From: Gymnorhina tibicen
Taxonomy: Eukaryota > Chordata > Aves > Passeriformes > Artamidae
Assembly: GCA_013399875.1 (NCBI GenBank)
Contig: VXAZ01000598.1
Coordinates: 1-64,000, forward strand
Direction: 5' to 3'
Length of the DNA: 64,000 nt
The translations under genes were made by a program, and so were the position numbers. The notes beneath the pieces were generated by a model, which saw only the letters and a list, made by a program, of their open reading frames with translations, had not been told where the DNA came from and made no database searches. Below are positions 35,429-46,115 of the stretch, piece by piece (position 1 is the first letter of the stretch; every line of letters starts with the position of its first letter).

Positions 35429-36159
35429 AAGGCTTTTGACATGGTCCCAAGGGTCATCCTTATCTCTAAATTGCAGACACGTGGATCTGAAAGGTGGACT
35501 ATTTAGTGGATAAGGAACTGGCTGGATGGACACATCCAGAGTTGTGGTCAGTGGCCCCATGTCCAGGTGGAGGCTGGTGATGGGTGGTGTCCCTCAGGGC
35601 TCTGTCTTGGGACTGGTGCCTTTTAATATCTTTTATCAGTGACACAGACCGTGGGATCAAGTGCACCCTCAGCAGGTTTGCAGATGACACCATGCTGATA
35701 CGTGCAGCTGACAACAGAAGAACATGACACGATCAAGAAGGGTCTGGACAAGCTCAAGAAATGGGCTACAAGAACCTCATGGAGTTTTTCAAGGCCAAGT
35801 GCAAAGTGCTGCACCTTGGCTGTGGCAATCCCAGACATAAGCAGACTGGAGAAGTCACTGAGAGCAGCCCTGCCCGGAAGGACTTGGGGATGCTGGTGGG
35901 TGAGAGGCTGGACATGACNAGAGCCAAACGTGTCCTGGGCTGCATCCAGAGCACCAACATCCATGCACTGCATCCATGTGCAGCAGGTCAAGGGAGGGGA
36001 TTCTGCCTCTGTTCTGTCTCCATGAGACCCCACCTGGAGTGCTGTATCCAGCTCTGGGGCCTCCAGTATGAGAAGGGCATAGGTGAGGCCACCAAGATGA
36101 TCAGAGGGTTAGAGAATTTCTCCTATGAAGTCAGGCTGAGAGAGTTGAGGTTGTTCAGC
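35429..36159 (+). pseudogene. CR1 reverse transcriptase remnant
   Basis: This is a dead fragment of CR1 ORF2. The first catalytic motif is visible as KAFDMVP (35429-35449). The second, FADD, which coordinates the metal ions of reverse transcriptase, is at 35677-35688. The two lie 245 bases apart, not a multiple of three, so a frameshift separates them. Downstream the segment KAKCKVLHLGCGNP (from about 35791) and RPHLECCIQLWGLQYEKG mark the normal C-terminal extension. The endonuclease half is absent (5' truncation), and the 3' end is cut by the LTR-like insert at 36160. No product is expected. Confidence 0.88.
36155..36159 (+). repeat. Target-site duplication TCAGC, left copy
   Basis: Directly precedes the TGTTATG terminus and is part of the CR1 target sequence. 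Repeated at 36672-36676. Confidence 0.8.
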
Positions 36160-36671
36160 TGTTATGATCCAATTGTTATTATTATTAAGGTTCTTTAGAA
36201 ATTCCTCTGCCCAAATTAAGGTGCAAGTGAGACCATATGCCAGTGACAATAATATGGGTTTTATTGATGGTANNNNNNNNNNNNNNNNNNNNNNNNNNNN
36301 NNNNNNNNNNNNNNNNNNNNNNNNNNNNNNNNNNNNNNNNNNNNNNNNNNNNNNNNNNNNNNNNNNNNNNNNNNNNNNNNNNNNNNNNNNNNGTTGGGGG
36401 GAGTCTGTGTAAACCTGGCTTCTGTGAGCTGTGCTCTCCCCCCCACCCCAAATTCAGCTGGGATGGCAGCTGGAGGCTTTGGTCTATTGTGGATGCATAC
36501 CTTTCCTTCAGCCTGAGGTGACTGAACAATGGGTTTCCTTTAATCTAATCAGCAGTTCGACTTACGGTCCAAAGTTACCAAGTCCACCCCATGAGTCTTC
36601 AAGGAGGTTTCTGTGGCTGTAGCTTCTTTTATATCAATGTTTGAGGCATAAACTATTTTCAGACTCTGACA
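36160..36671 (-). mobile_element. LTR-like element inserted in CR1, 5-bp TSD
   Basis: The insert has TG...CA ends (TGTTATGATCC at left, CTCTGACA at right) and is flanked by perfect TCAGC repeats at 36155-36159 and 36672-36676. On the minus strand it shows a TATA box (ATATAAAA, plus 36627-36634), an AATAAA (TTTATT on plus, 36260-36265) and a GGATCATAACA terminus like that of other passerine LTRs. This gives a solo LTR in minus orientation. It contains a 120-base run of N (36273-36392), so its true length is unknown and hidden internal sequence cannot be ruled out. Confidence 0.75.
36273..36392. other. Assembly gap, 120 N
   Basis: A run of N inside the LTR-like insert. Open frames drawn across it are meaningless. 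Confidence 1.
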
Positions 36672-36676
36672 TCAGC
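36672..36676 (+). repeat. Target-site duplication TCAGC, right copy
   Basis: Directly follows the CTGACA terminus; the CR1 sequence resumes from here as TCAGCCTGGAGG. Confidence 0.8.
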
Positions 36677-37047
36677 CTGGAGGATAGAAGGCTTTGGGGG
36701 CACCTCGTTGAGGTATTTCAGTACTTAAAGAGGGCTTATGAAAAAAAGGGAGAGGAACTTTTTACATGGGCAGATAGTGATAAGACAAGGAGGAATGTTT
36801 TTAAGTCAAAAGAGGAGAGATGTTGGATTAGATATTAGGAAGAAATTCTTTACTTAAAGGATGGTGAGGCAATGGAACATGTTACCCAGAGAAATTGTGG
36901 ATGCCACATCCCTGGAAATGTTCAAGGCCAGGTTGGATGGGGCCCTGGGCAACCTGACCTAGTGTGTGGCATCCCTGCCTGTGGTGGGGAGACAGGAAAT
37001 GGGTGATATTTAAGGTCCCTTCCAGCTGAAAACATTCTGTGATTCTC

Positions 37048-38354
37048 TCATCTCTCGTGGAAGCTTTGCAGACACACTTAGCCATGGCTGCCCCATGTAT
37101 CCCCAGTGTGTCAGATTTCATAAAATCTAAGATTACCGCAGCACCTTGGAGACACTTTTTTGAAGATGACAAGAAATCGGTACATTCAGGTGCAGATGCA
37201 AATTAACTCTAAAAGAGAAAGTGCTGCTTATTGCCAGCTGGCAGGTTTGGCACAGCTCATTCTTGGGAGGCATCTACACGGTGCTGTAAACTGCTGTTAA
37301 CTGCGTGAAACACTCCAATACCAACTGCATCATGAGATGAGAGCTTTCCAAGAGCATTGGATGATACCCACTCCTCTACCTAGGATTATCTTTGCTATTA
37401 CATTGTAAATATGTATAAATGGCTATGATTAGCATTAACATCTCTTGATGTGGCTTCTTGTTATGAACAAGATGTTTCTCTGTGCATCATCTAAAGCGCA
37501 GAATATAAGCCAAGTGTTTCAGAAGCATATTCATTACTTCACACTGGGAATTGCCACACTGAAATATTAAATACAGTAAGGCTGAAATAATAGCTACTCT
37601 AAGGACTCAATTGTGTTATCAATCAAACATAGATGGACCAATTAATATTGTGCAAACTCAGTATCTTGCCAGAAGGATTTCTAGTAGCTAGGGTCACAAC
37701 AGAAAATGCCTCCCAGGAAATAAAGGATAATTAGGCTAAAAAGGCTTAAAACCTCCCAAGGAAAAATTGTAAATATCAATTTAAAATACAGTTTCATAGC
37801 AATCTCTACAAAATTTTTTTTTAGTAAAAATATTTGGGACTCCTAATGAGCCTTGTAAAGACGTGTATTTGTTGGACATCGTAAAGACTTTGTATGATGT
37901 GAAAAAAAACCTAAAAGAAAGGAGGTCCAACACATCCATACAACTACACAGTTTAAAAATTATAGTATAATTCAGAATTCATATATGTTTCTCAGACCCT
38001 AATAAAACCAAGAAATCTGACCTCCATTATGATACCTTCCTTAGCTATTATCAAATTTTGTACATGCTACCTATTAAGCTTAACTAAAAACATGGCATGA
38101 AAAGTAAACTTCTTCCTCCAAGGCAAGGTGAACACTGGATGCCTACAATGAATAGGTCTTCAGATGAACAAATAACCCTGGGCTCCTGTACAACACTAGT
38201 GAAGAAAAATACATTTTAGATCTGATTCGCCTTGGCCACCTTAGGAAGTAAATTAAATCCAAAACTTGTCTCTTTCTACTCTGTCATTTATTGCTGCCAA
38301 TACAGGGTCATTAGCTCAACCCATGCAAAAATGAGATCATTTACATCAGCTACA
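37048..38354. other. Unique AT-rich non-coding stretch
   Basis: About 1.3 kb with no recognised feature and almost no open frame of 60 codons. Confidence 0.6.
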
Positions 38355-38361
38355 CTGAGAT

Positions 38362-38373
38362 TAGCTCAGTAGG
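38362..38373 (+). promoter_or_regulatory. Pol III A box of the SINE
   Basis: TAGCTCAGTAGG matches the internal tRNA A box and pairs with a B box 34 bp downstream (38407-38417). Confidence 0.7.
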
Positions 38374-38406
38374 TTAGAGGATGGTGCTGATAGTGCCAAA
38401 GTTATG

Positions 38407-38417
38407 GGTCTGATCCC
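38407..38417 (+). promoter_or_regulatory. Pol III B box of the SINE (mutated)
   Basis: GGTCTGATCCC against the consensus GGTTCGANNCC. The TC-to-CT change probably weakens TFIIIC binding. Confidence 0.65.
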
Positions 38418-38686
38418 TCTATTCACACTCCCAACTCATTCACCTATGAGTTGGACTTGATGATCTTTCCAGCTGACTGTTCTGTAATTCTGTGTCACCA
38501 GAGGTTCAAAAGAATTATATCAAGCATTGAAAAAACACATCTTAAAATACAAAGCGTTAAGTATTCAGTCATGGATTTACTTTCTCTTCCTATTATCTAG
38601 AAAATATCCCTTAGGTCTCTTGACCTGATTTCAGCAGGTGCTTGTTTGCTCTGCTAGATCTGACATGTAGGAATAACAGCCACTGG

Positions 38687-38973
38687 ATCATAGAATGATA
38701 GAATGGTTTGAGTTGTAAGGGTTCATAAAGATCTTCTCATTCCAACTCTCTATCATGGGCAGTGACACTTCCCTTCTACTAAACCAGGTTGCTCAAAGCC
38801 CCACCCAATGGGGTCTTGAACACTTCCAGGGGTGGGGCATCCACAACTTCTCTGGGAACCTGTTCTAGTGTCTCACCACCCTCACAGTAAAGAATTTCTT
38901 CCTAAAAATAATCTGAATCTCTCCTTGTTCAGTTTAAAGCTGTTGCCCCTTGTCCATCAATTTCCTGTTAACA
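38687..38973 (-). mobile_element. CR1 LINE 3' end, minus strand
   Basis: On plus it begins ATCATAGAATGATAGAATGG, has the worn box GAGTTGTAAGGGTTCATAAA, then CATCCACAACTTCTCTGGGA and CACCCTCACAGTAAAGAATT. It is 5'-truncated near 38973. It lies about 190 bp after the SINE, in the opposite orientation. Confidence 0.93.
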
Positions 38974-41900
38974 ATATATCAAAAATTTCTCAATTAAACA
39001 GAAGTTAGAAATAAGCCATCTTCACGAGTACAGCATTATAAATATGAACCAGATCTGGTAATATCAGAAAAAAAACCCTTGCCCCCAGGCCACTTAATCT
39101 ACTCACCAGTGGGTCCTACTTGACACCTGCTAGTGATCCCATGCTCAGTTGCACACACTCACTTGCCCCACGGACACACAAGCCCAATGACAAGGGCTCT
39201 GACTCCAGCTGCTCATGCTCAGACCCCCACTCACACACACACACGCAGAGACTAAATTGAAATGGCACCATGTCCCTCTGATGGTGCTAAAGCACTGACA
39301 AATAGCAAAACTTTGCATAGACTTTGCATTAGTTTGTTCAAAACTAAACACTAAAATATCTAAATGCACTATATTAGTAAAACACAAGTGAGGAACAGGT
39401 GGCTGAAATTGCCTTTTTAATGTGTTCAATTCCCAAGCAGATGGAGTGTTAGATGCATAAAAGTGAGTTACTTAAAATGAATGATTATTTGGCTATATCT
39501 AATCATAGCCTACTGAATTCAGCCCACACAGCCTATTATTATCTTTACAGCTGGGTAATACTGTGGCTACTCTACCAAGTGAATATGCTACTCAAGCCTG
39601 CCACAAGAGCTGTAAGAAACTGGGCCTTGCTCTCAGTCAGCATCAGCACCACTGGTAGGCTGACTGCCCTTTCCCTGCCTTCCCTGCAAATCCACATTCC
39701 TCTTCTGCTGCTCAGCACAACAATAAAACCAATCTATCTATAAAGAGTAACAAACCCTTTTGAGATGTGCATGCAGAGAGGTGATAAAACTACTTGAGAA
39801 AGAACAGTAAGACAAGCTCAGTAATCTCCTGCTTGCTTTCTTTTTTTAAATAGAGTCTGTTTCTCTAGGGTGCATGGAGGAAACAGAAATCTTATTCCCT
39901 ATGAAAACATTTCAATAAAACAGCCTATTTTTTTTGCCTGTGTCTCACCCTGCAGCACAGGAAAGGAAAAATTGGTGGATGTGTAGACCTCAGTATTGCA
40001 ATCAAAGAGCCTCTTGAAATGGTATGACCTTGCCCTTTACTTCACTGTAGCAAACATTCCATAATACCACTGCACAGCTGCTCTAAGGTGTGCTCAGCTG
40101 CTCAACCAAGTGTCCCTCTAGTAATGGTGATGAAAGCAGCCAGCAAAGGGTGCTGCAAACACTAAACTCAGGAAGGTTACAGCCGTACGGTCCTGCCTAT
40201 GCCAATGTACTGGGCTGAGCTGTGTCTTTCCTTTGGGAATCCACCAATTAAATTCCACAGTCTTAGAAGAAGAGAAAAGTTCTAATAAAACACTAGTCTC
40301 TTTCTCAATCAGTTTTATAAACTGCCTCCTTGAAGGATTTTGAGACGTATACACTCATCTTGGCTACATGCTACAGTGGGTGGATTCCCAGCTAAACTCT
40401 TCAGGGCTATAATGATTCAAGCTATTGCAAATAACCATAATGCTGCTGTTGAATTCTCATCTGTTGTCATGAAATTGCTTTTTCTTTGCACAGGTTTGTG
40501 GAGCTCTAATACCAGGGCCAACATCCCTCTTAATGCTTTGTTCTTCTAAGTAGAATAATCCTCTTCCATTGTCCCTTTTAATGCTTTCTTCTGACATTAG
40601 CAATATGCAAACACTGGACTGAAGATTACTGTGCTCTATTTTTGCTGGCTATTTTCCTGAGAAAAGTATTCTATTTATGGCACATGTTGACACAGCTGAT
40701 TCCAATTTTCCTTCCAGGGGAAGCCTGCCATACTGCTGTATGTAAAAGCAATCATGCCAGGGTTTTGTTTCAGAGAGCACCCTAGCCTACGGGCCCTCTC
40801 TCCTGTCTGGGGAGGCAATCCTTGTTTCATTTGCCAGTTTGTCCTCAGCTTTCTCAGCAGATGTCCCCAGAACCATCACTGGGGTCATGGCCAAGGATAA
40901 TACCAAGAGGGAGACAATGCTTCTCCAGCCTTAGGACTTGTTCTCCACCCACTATTCTGGAATAGGAGTGTCCACACATGGAGTTAATAAGAGGTAAGTC
41001 CCTATACAGACAAGCCCTTACACTAAACACACCACTCTGAAGGATGCTGGGGCTTCTAACCACATCCTGAGTACTAGATGTTCATCACAGAATCCCTCAG
41101 CACTGTGTCTTTGTGCTGCAATCTATACCTGAGCCTTCAATCTTAGCAAAGATCAAAGAGCACATACCTGGAGTTCTGCTATTAGCTTTTCAATTAAGAC
41201 TTTTTACAATGATTATAAATGTGACAGCTGTCATAATTCACCTGCACATTTAAAAAGCCTTTAGAAAGAACTAATTCTTCTCCACAGTATTGCTGTAGAG
41301 CAGTTTATCAAAATGTCTCACACTGCAAATGTTGCACACTTATGTTCAATCACTGCATGTGTACACCAGGAAAATCTGTTGTATTTTTCTCTTCCTTGCT
41401 GAGCTGACACAACACTGAGCAACTGAGCTGCCTTTTTTTTGTGTGGGAAGTCATGGGGGGCAATTGGGAAAATGATTCAGTGTGATGACCCTCTGAATTC
41501 CTGTGGGACTCTGTGTTGAAAGCATACTTTTTTCTACTTTCCCATTTTTGGACAAAATTAAACAAAGATCCAGGTTCAATTCCCAGTTACTGCTGTGTAA
41601 AACTGGAGTTGCTCCACCAAAACCATAGGCATTAAACTAGAGTTATGCTACTTTGAGGGCAGACCTTGGATGGCAGACTTTGTGGTCAGTGCTTGACTAT
41701 AAAGCTTTTTGACTAAAGGCTTTTGTAATCATGTTTCCCAGAAATCTTTTCAGATGAACTTCAGAAGTCACTCTGACAATGCTCTTTTTTTCTTTAAAAA
41801 AATCTTTGTTTTGATTAGTAAGCAAATGCACATGTAATCTTACAAGTACAAAGTTGAGTAAAACTAGAGTAAGGAGCCAGCAAGTCTGAGTTACTTTCAT

Positions 41901-42845
41901 TTACTCCCTTATGTTTGCCTAGGGTTGCAGTCAGATGGCCCCAAATTTTTTGGTGAGGCAAAGGGTGGCACAAAAGGTTGAGTGTAAGAGGGCACATAAT
42001 GTCTTGTCCTGTACAGGCTGGGTATTTTTCACCCATTTGACTGACCAGAATTGAGAAATACCATGTGCATCATCATTAACTGTGTTTACAGCCCTGGTAC
42101 CAGCTGTAGGAAAAGCAACAATTAATGTTATTTTGGGGTAATAAATCATCCAGCTGTACTAGTGTGAATTAATCACCTACCCATAGTCACAGGGACGTAG
42201 ATGCAGTGTCTGTCTGTTCTTATGCATTTCCACCAGTGAGAGCTGTATTAGGCAGCATCCTCCCTTCTCCCAGGAGGCAATTTCACGCTGCCTAAGGACA
42301 AAAGCATCCCAAGGACTGTAGCCCAGCTGCTGATGCTCCATGCACAGAGTCATCACAAAGTACTCCATGTGTGTAGTGGTGGAGCATTATACAACAACTG
42401 GCACAGTGGAAGGAGCTGGATGTGTTATTGTTTTATTTTTTGTGGTCTTCAGATAGGATAGGACAGGAAAACTATGAATCTCATTTGGGTTTTTAAACCT
42501 CACAAGTAGGAACCCACCTGCAGCTCAATTTCTACTGCTGTGACAGTCAGCATTCTTCAAATTTTTGAGCTGTAAAAAGCACTCCAGGGTTTATTTATAC
42601 ATTTCTCTCACTCTTTCCCCCTCTCTCACACACAGGCACTCCGAGATCCTGTGAGGCTATCTTTAAACTTGCAGGCAGTTTGGATAGTTACTGGAAATCA
42701 CCAGCTACTTTAATTTTAATCTCAAGTCTAAAAAAACCTAACAAAACACTGTGAACTGAACTTCAGCATATCATAAGCTATGAAAAGTCTGTGAATGTCT
42801 GTACAGTCTGGAGACTTGCTGTGGGATTCTGTTTTGAATTCCACC
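38974..42845. other. Unique non-coding stretch
   Basis: About 3.9 kb with no supported gene. A short (CA)n run lies near 39229-39244. Open frames are all under 100 codons with no domain. Confidence 0.6.
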
Positions 42846-43300
42846 TGTTGATCTTGCTGTGCCTTAAATCATTCCTCCCCTGCTGGGGGAGGACTTCTGA
42901 GTCCTTGCCTGGATTTTTGTTAATTAATGGACATTCAGCCTTCTCTGCTCTCAGATAGTTTATTAAGTCTTATCAGAAAAGTTAGAAGTACAGCAGAGGG
43001 ACATGCATGCTGAGGAAAATGCGCAGAATGCCACCGAAATCAAGATAACCTAGTGTTTTTATGGCTAAACAATCCAATCAGTGTTTGAAACAACAGATAT
43101 TTTCCCTTTTCTACCAATATTCAACAAATGTATTTAACACATCCACAGGAACTGCGGAATTTTCTATCCAATCACTTTAAACAATTTTGCTGCATTAAAT
43201 GAAGTAGTATGAAGAACAAGAAGGAGGTTATAAAACAACAACAATCCTCCATTTTGCAGTTTTTGCTTTTTATCTATTTGCTACTTTAACAAACCCAACA
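42846..43300 (-). mobile_element. ERV LTR-like sequence, minus strand
   Basis: On minus the sequence would start TGTTGGGTTTGTTAAAG (from 43300). It carries two inverted CCAAT boxes (CCAAT on plus near 43074 and 43169), a weak TATA-like CATAAAAAC (near 43055-43063) and AATAAA (TTTATT on plus, 42959-42964), and ends GATCAACA at 42846. The element order fits an LTR. The proposed ends have no matching target-site duplication, and similar sequence may continue to about 43520, so the edges are tentative. Confidence 0.45.
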
Positions 43301-44734
43301 CCTTTATATTTTCACCCTGTGCTACCTTACATAATATTCTATCACCTAGTTCACACCGCTGTGCATTCAAGTTCTTCCCAGAGAGTTGGCAGCTTTCTCC
43401 ATGGACGAAGGTCAAAACCAGTGCTGTCCAGGAGGGTAAAACTCCTTAAAACAGGCAGAGAAATATTCCCCACACTCTGGACTCCCACAACTTGCAAATT
43501 TTCATAAAAGCTTGAGCTGCTTAACATAAGCTTTTTCTGAAAGTTTCGCTGTTACCCCATACAGTTCCCTTTGGTATCCTGCTATGCAATAACAACCTGC
43601 CAATGTACATGACAGAAGATGAACAAATTATGGGAAAGACTAGAGAATATCTCTAATGTGGAAAATGCAACAGTTCTATTGAATATGCATCACGATGTCC
43701 ACACCAACTCTGGTATTTAAGAATGGAGGAAAAGGCCTATTGTGAAATATCCTACCGTGAAATATCCCATCGTCATTCAGCAATCACCTCTACTCTTGGG
43801 CAACAAACGTTATCAAAGGCGCAGAGCAAACCAGATATTGAGCTGTGCAACTAGACAGAGCTTGAGTCAACTTTTGCATGTTTATGTAATATAAATCAAT
43901 TTGAGTAAGTCTTTTATTCTCCATATTTTCTAGCATAGGTACTATATTTGAGCCCTGACGTGGGCTCCTCTAACCAACATTCAAAAATTAACATGTACAG
44001 GGTGTATTTTCAGGGTGACATATGACTAAGAGATTACATTTTAGTGTTTGTACTGAAAATTTACTTTTTAAAGAGCATTGAGCATATCATCATGAGGATG
44101 ATATCCACATCCAAGCTTCTTTGGAGCCTATTCTATATTAAGGATATTGTCTTAGATTCTTGCTGAACTGCCAGGCTCTATCCAGCTCACCCTTTCCCTA
44201 TGAGAACAGCCACTTTCTACATGTATTTTAACCTGAGGTGTTGATGTATGGCCTCATAATTTTAATTTCTTTGCTGTGAACTCAGTTTACTTCACCATTT
44301 CTTTTTCCTCCCTGGGAAAATCTACATTCACATGCAACATCTGTCACCTATTGACTTCTTGGGAACAAAGGCTGATGTCATTACAGTTTCCACCCATGTG
44401 TCAAGCTGCCAGTCTACTTGTGTCTGTCTCTTACCCACACCTCATTTTCCTTTTTATGGGAGTGATCTGTTCTGTACCTCACCGCAGGAAGCAGGGTGAA
44501 TCCTTTGCCTGCAACTAACACAGCTACAGCCTGTGCACCTCTTTCCCAGAGATGAGCTGCCAGGACAGCTCCTCAGAGAAAGCCATGGCCCCAACAAGTA
44601 TGAAATAGTGTGTGCCTCCAGGCAAGGTGAGTGTGAAGCATTCTACCTCGGATGCTTTATGCTTATTGCTGATGGCAGATTGGGAGGAAACTGGCTGAAC
44701 TGTAAAGCCTGAATTTAAAAAAAATTAAAAGAAG
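43301..44734. other. Non-coding stretch, possibly part retroviral
   Basis: No supported gene. 43301-43520 may still belong to the retroviral element to the left. A perfect inverted repeat ATATCATC/GATGATAT lies at about 44085-44104. Confidence 0.45.
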
Positions 44735-46115
44735 ATATTTAAGTCCATCAGCCACTTCAGTTTTGCTTGCAAGGCAAGAAGCTCCTTCAGATCCTCATTA
44801 GGATACAGTTCTAAGGGTTCATTCTTGCTACAGAAGCAAATCTGTGTCCTGCAAGTCTGTGTTCTACTCATGTCTGGGATTGCCCTGACACAGGTGGAGC
44901 ACCTTGGTTTTTTTAAACCTAATGAGATTCCCATAAGCCCACTTCTTGAGCTTGTCCAGGTCCCTCTGGCTGGCATCCCATCCTTCAGGTGTGTCAACAG
45001 CACCACTCAGCTTGGGGTCATCTGCAAACTTGCTTGAGGATGCCCTTTGTCTATGTCATTGATGAAGGTGTTAAATAACATTGGTCCCAGCACATACTCC
45101 TGAGGGCACTACATGTCACTGACTGAGACTCTGAGTCATTGACCACCACTCTCTGGATGGGACTGCACAACTAATTCCTAATCCAAAGAACATTCCACAC
45201 TCTGAATTCATCTCTTTCCAATTTAGAGAGAAGGATGTTTGAGGGACCATGTCAAAGGCTTTATAGAAGTCCAGGACATCCACAGCCCTTCCCTTGTCCA
45301 CTGATGTGGTCACTCCACCACAGAAGGCCACTGGGCTGGTCAGGCAGGACTTGCCCTTGGTGAAGCTGTGCTGGCTGTCCTGAATCACCTCCCTGTCCTC
45401 CATGTACCTTAGCACAGCTTCTAGGAGGATCTGTTCCATGATCTTCCCAGGCACAGAGATGAGGCTGACAGGTCAGCAACTCCCACTGACTCAAAAGGTG
45501 TGGGAAGAGACATTACCGCTGAAGAGTGAGATAAAAAAGTTGTTGAGTACCTCAGCCTTCTCCTCATCTGTTGTTACAAGTTTCCCAGCCTTGTTTATCA
45601 GGGGTGGTACACCTTTTTTTGACCTTCCTTTTCTGGTTAACATACCCATAGAAACCCTTTTTGGTATTCTTCACATTACTTGCCAGATTCAGCTTCAGCT
45701 TCAGCTTCATCTTGACCTTTTTCACCCTATCCCTACACAACTGAACTTCATTTCTTTATTTGCTTCTTTCCCTTTAGTTTCTCCAGTAGGTCCATGCTAT
45801 GGACCAGCCATGCTGGTCTCTTGCCTTCCTTGTCCAGGTTCCTGCATCTGGGGTTTGTTAGCTCTTGCACTCTGCGGAAGATTTCCCTAAAGACCTGTTC
45901 CACTCCCTTAGCCCTGAGGGCAGTCTCCCTGGGGATCCTCTTGACTGTCTCCTTGAAGAGCTAGAAATTTTCTTTCCTAGAGTTCAGGGGCCTGACTTTT
46001 TTCCTTACCTGTCCCATATCCCTCAGGACTGCCGACTCCACCACTGCATGATCACTGCAGCCCAGCCTGCCTCCAATCTTGATGTCCCCAATTAACTCCC
46101 ATCCAGAGTATCTAT
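44735..46115 (-). mobile_element. CR1 LINE, endonuclease-RT part, minus strand
   Basis: This is the longest CR1 in the window (about 1.4 kb). It covers the end of the endonuclease, the linker and much of the reverse transcriptase. It lacks both the ORF2 C-terminus and the 3' tail, so it is either a broken older insertion or has lost its end to deletion. An internal deletion seems to lie near 45490, where the text jumps from CAGGTCAGCAACTCCC to linker sequence. Confidence 0.92.
45017..46056 (-). pseudogene. CR1 ORF2 remnant with endonuclease and RT motifs
   Basis: Fragment of the endonuclease-reverse transcriptase of CR1. Reading on minus, the endonuclease catalytic SDH motif appears in GCSDHAVVE (SDH at 46048-46056). 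About 600 bases downstream the reverse-transcriptase N-terminal block reads [20 protein letters not shown] and then GKSCLT, with KAFDMVP around 45248-45262 (AFD at 45251-45259). The FADD catalytic box is at 45017-45028, followed by PKL. The open segment at 45116-45454 is the best-preserved piece (112 codons). Frameshifts, stops and the internal deletion prevent any full product. It starts and ends inside the ancestral protein. Confidence 0.88.

Larger units (their letters stand above)
35421..37047 (+). mobile_element. CR1 LINE, plus strand, split by an LTR-like insertion
   Basis: The first part (35421-36159) covers the reverse transcriptase and ORF2 C-terminal region. The second (36672-37047) continues with CAGCCTGGAGGATAGAAGG and runs to the 3' tail, ending ATTCTGTGATTCTC. 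The host CR1 reads GTTGTTCAGC before the insert and TCAGCCTGGAGG after it, so removing the insert and one TCAGC restores the family sequence GTTGTTCAGCCTGGAG. A single N at 35919 sits where about 20 bases of family sequence seem to be missing. Confidence 0.93.
38355..38494 (+). mobile_element. tRNA-Ile-derived SINE with CR1-like tail (TguSINE1-like)
   Basis: The head (38355 to about 38420) aligns with tRNA-Ile. It has an A box (TAGCTCAGTAGG, 38362-38373), anticodon position GAT (38389-38391), and a B box GGTCTGATCCC (38407-38417), with CT in place of the usual TC. The tail has a perfect 9-bp hairpin (CCAACTCAT 38431-38439, ATGAGTTGG 38446-38454, 6-nt loop), then GGACTTGATGATCTTTCC and an ATTCTGTG end like CR1. 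Passerines are known to carry such a SINE, with its tail borrowed from CR1 so that CR1 reverse transcriptase can copy it. A functional tRNA is excluded: the acceptor stem is not closed and the CR1 tail follows. Confidence 0.85.

Noticed and set aside
35919..35919. Single N as a fourth contig-end duplication
   Set aside because: The flanks are not duplicated. It looks like an ambiguous base or a small gap in the CR1.
38355..38425. Functional tRNA-Ile gene
   Set aside because: The acceptor stem does not pair, the B box is changed, and a CR1-like tail follows directly. It is the head of a SINE.
43953..43985. Primer-binding-site-like text (GAGCCCTGACGTGGGCTCC)
   Set aside because: It resembles a retroviral leader only loosely, and no LTR ending in CA lies directly before it.
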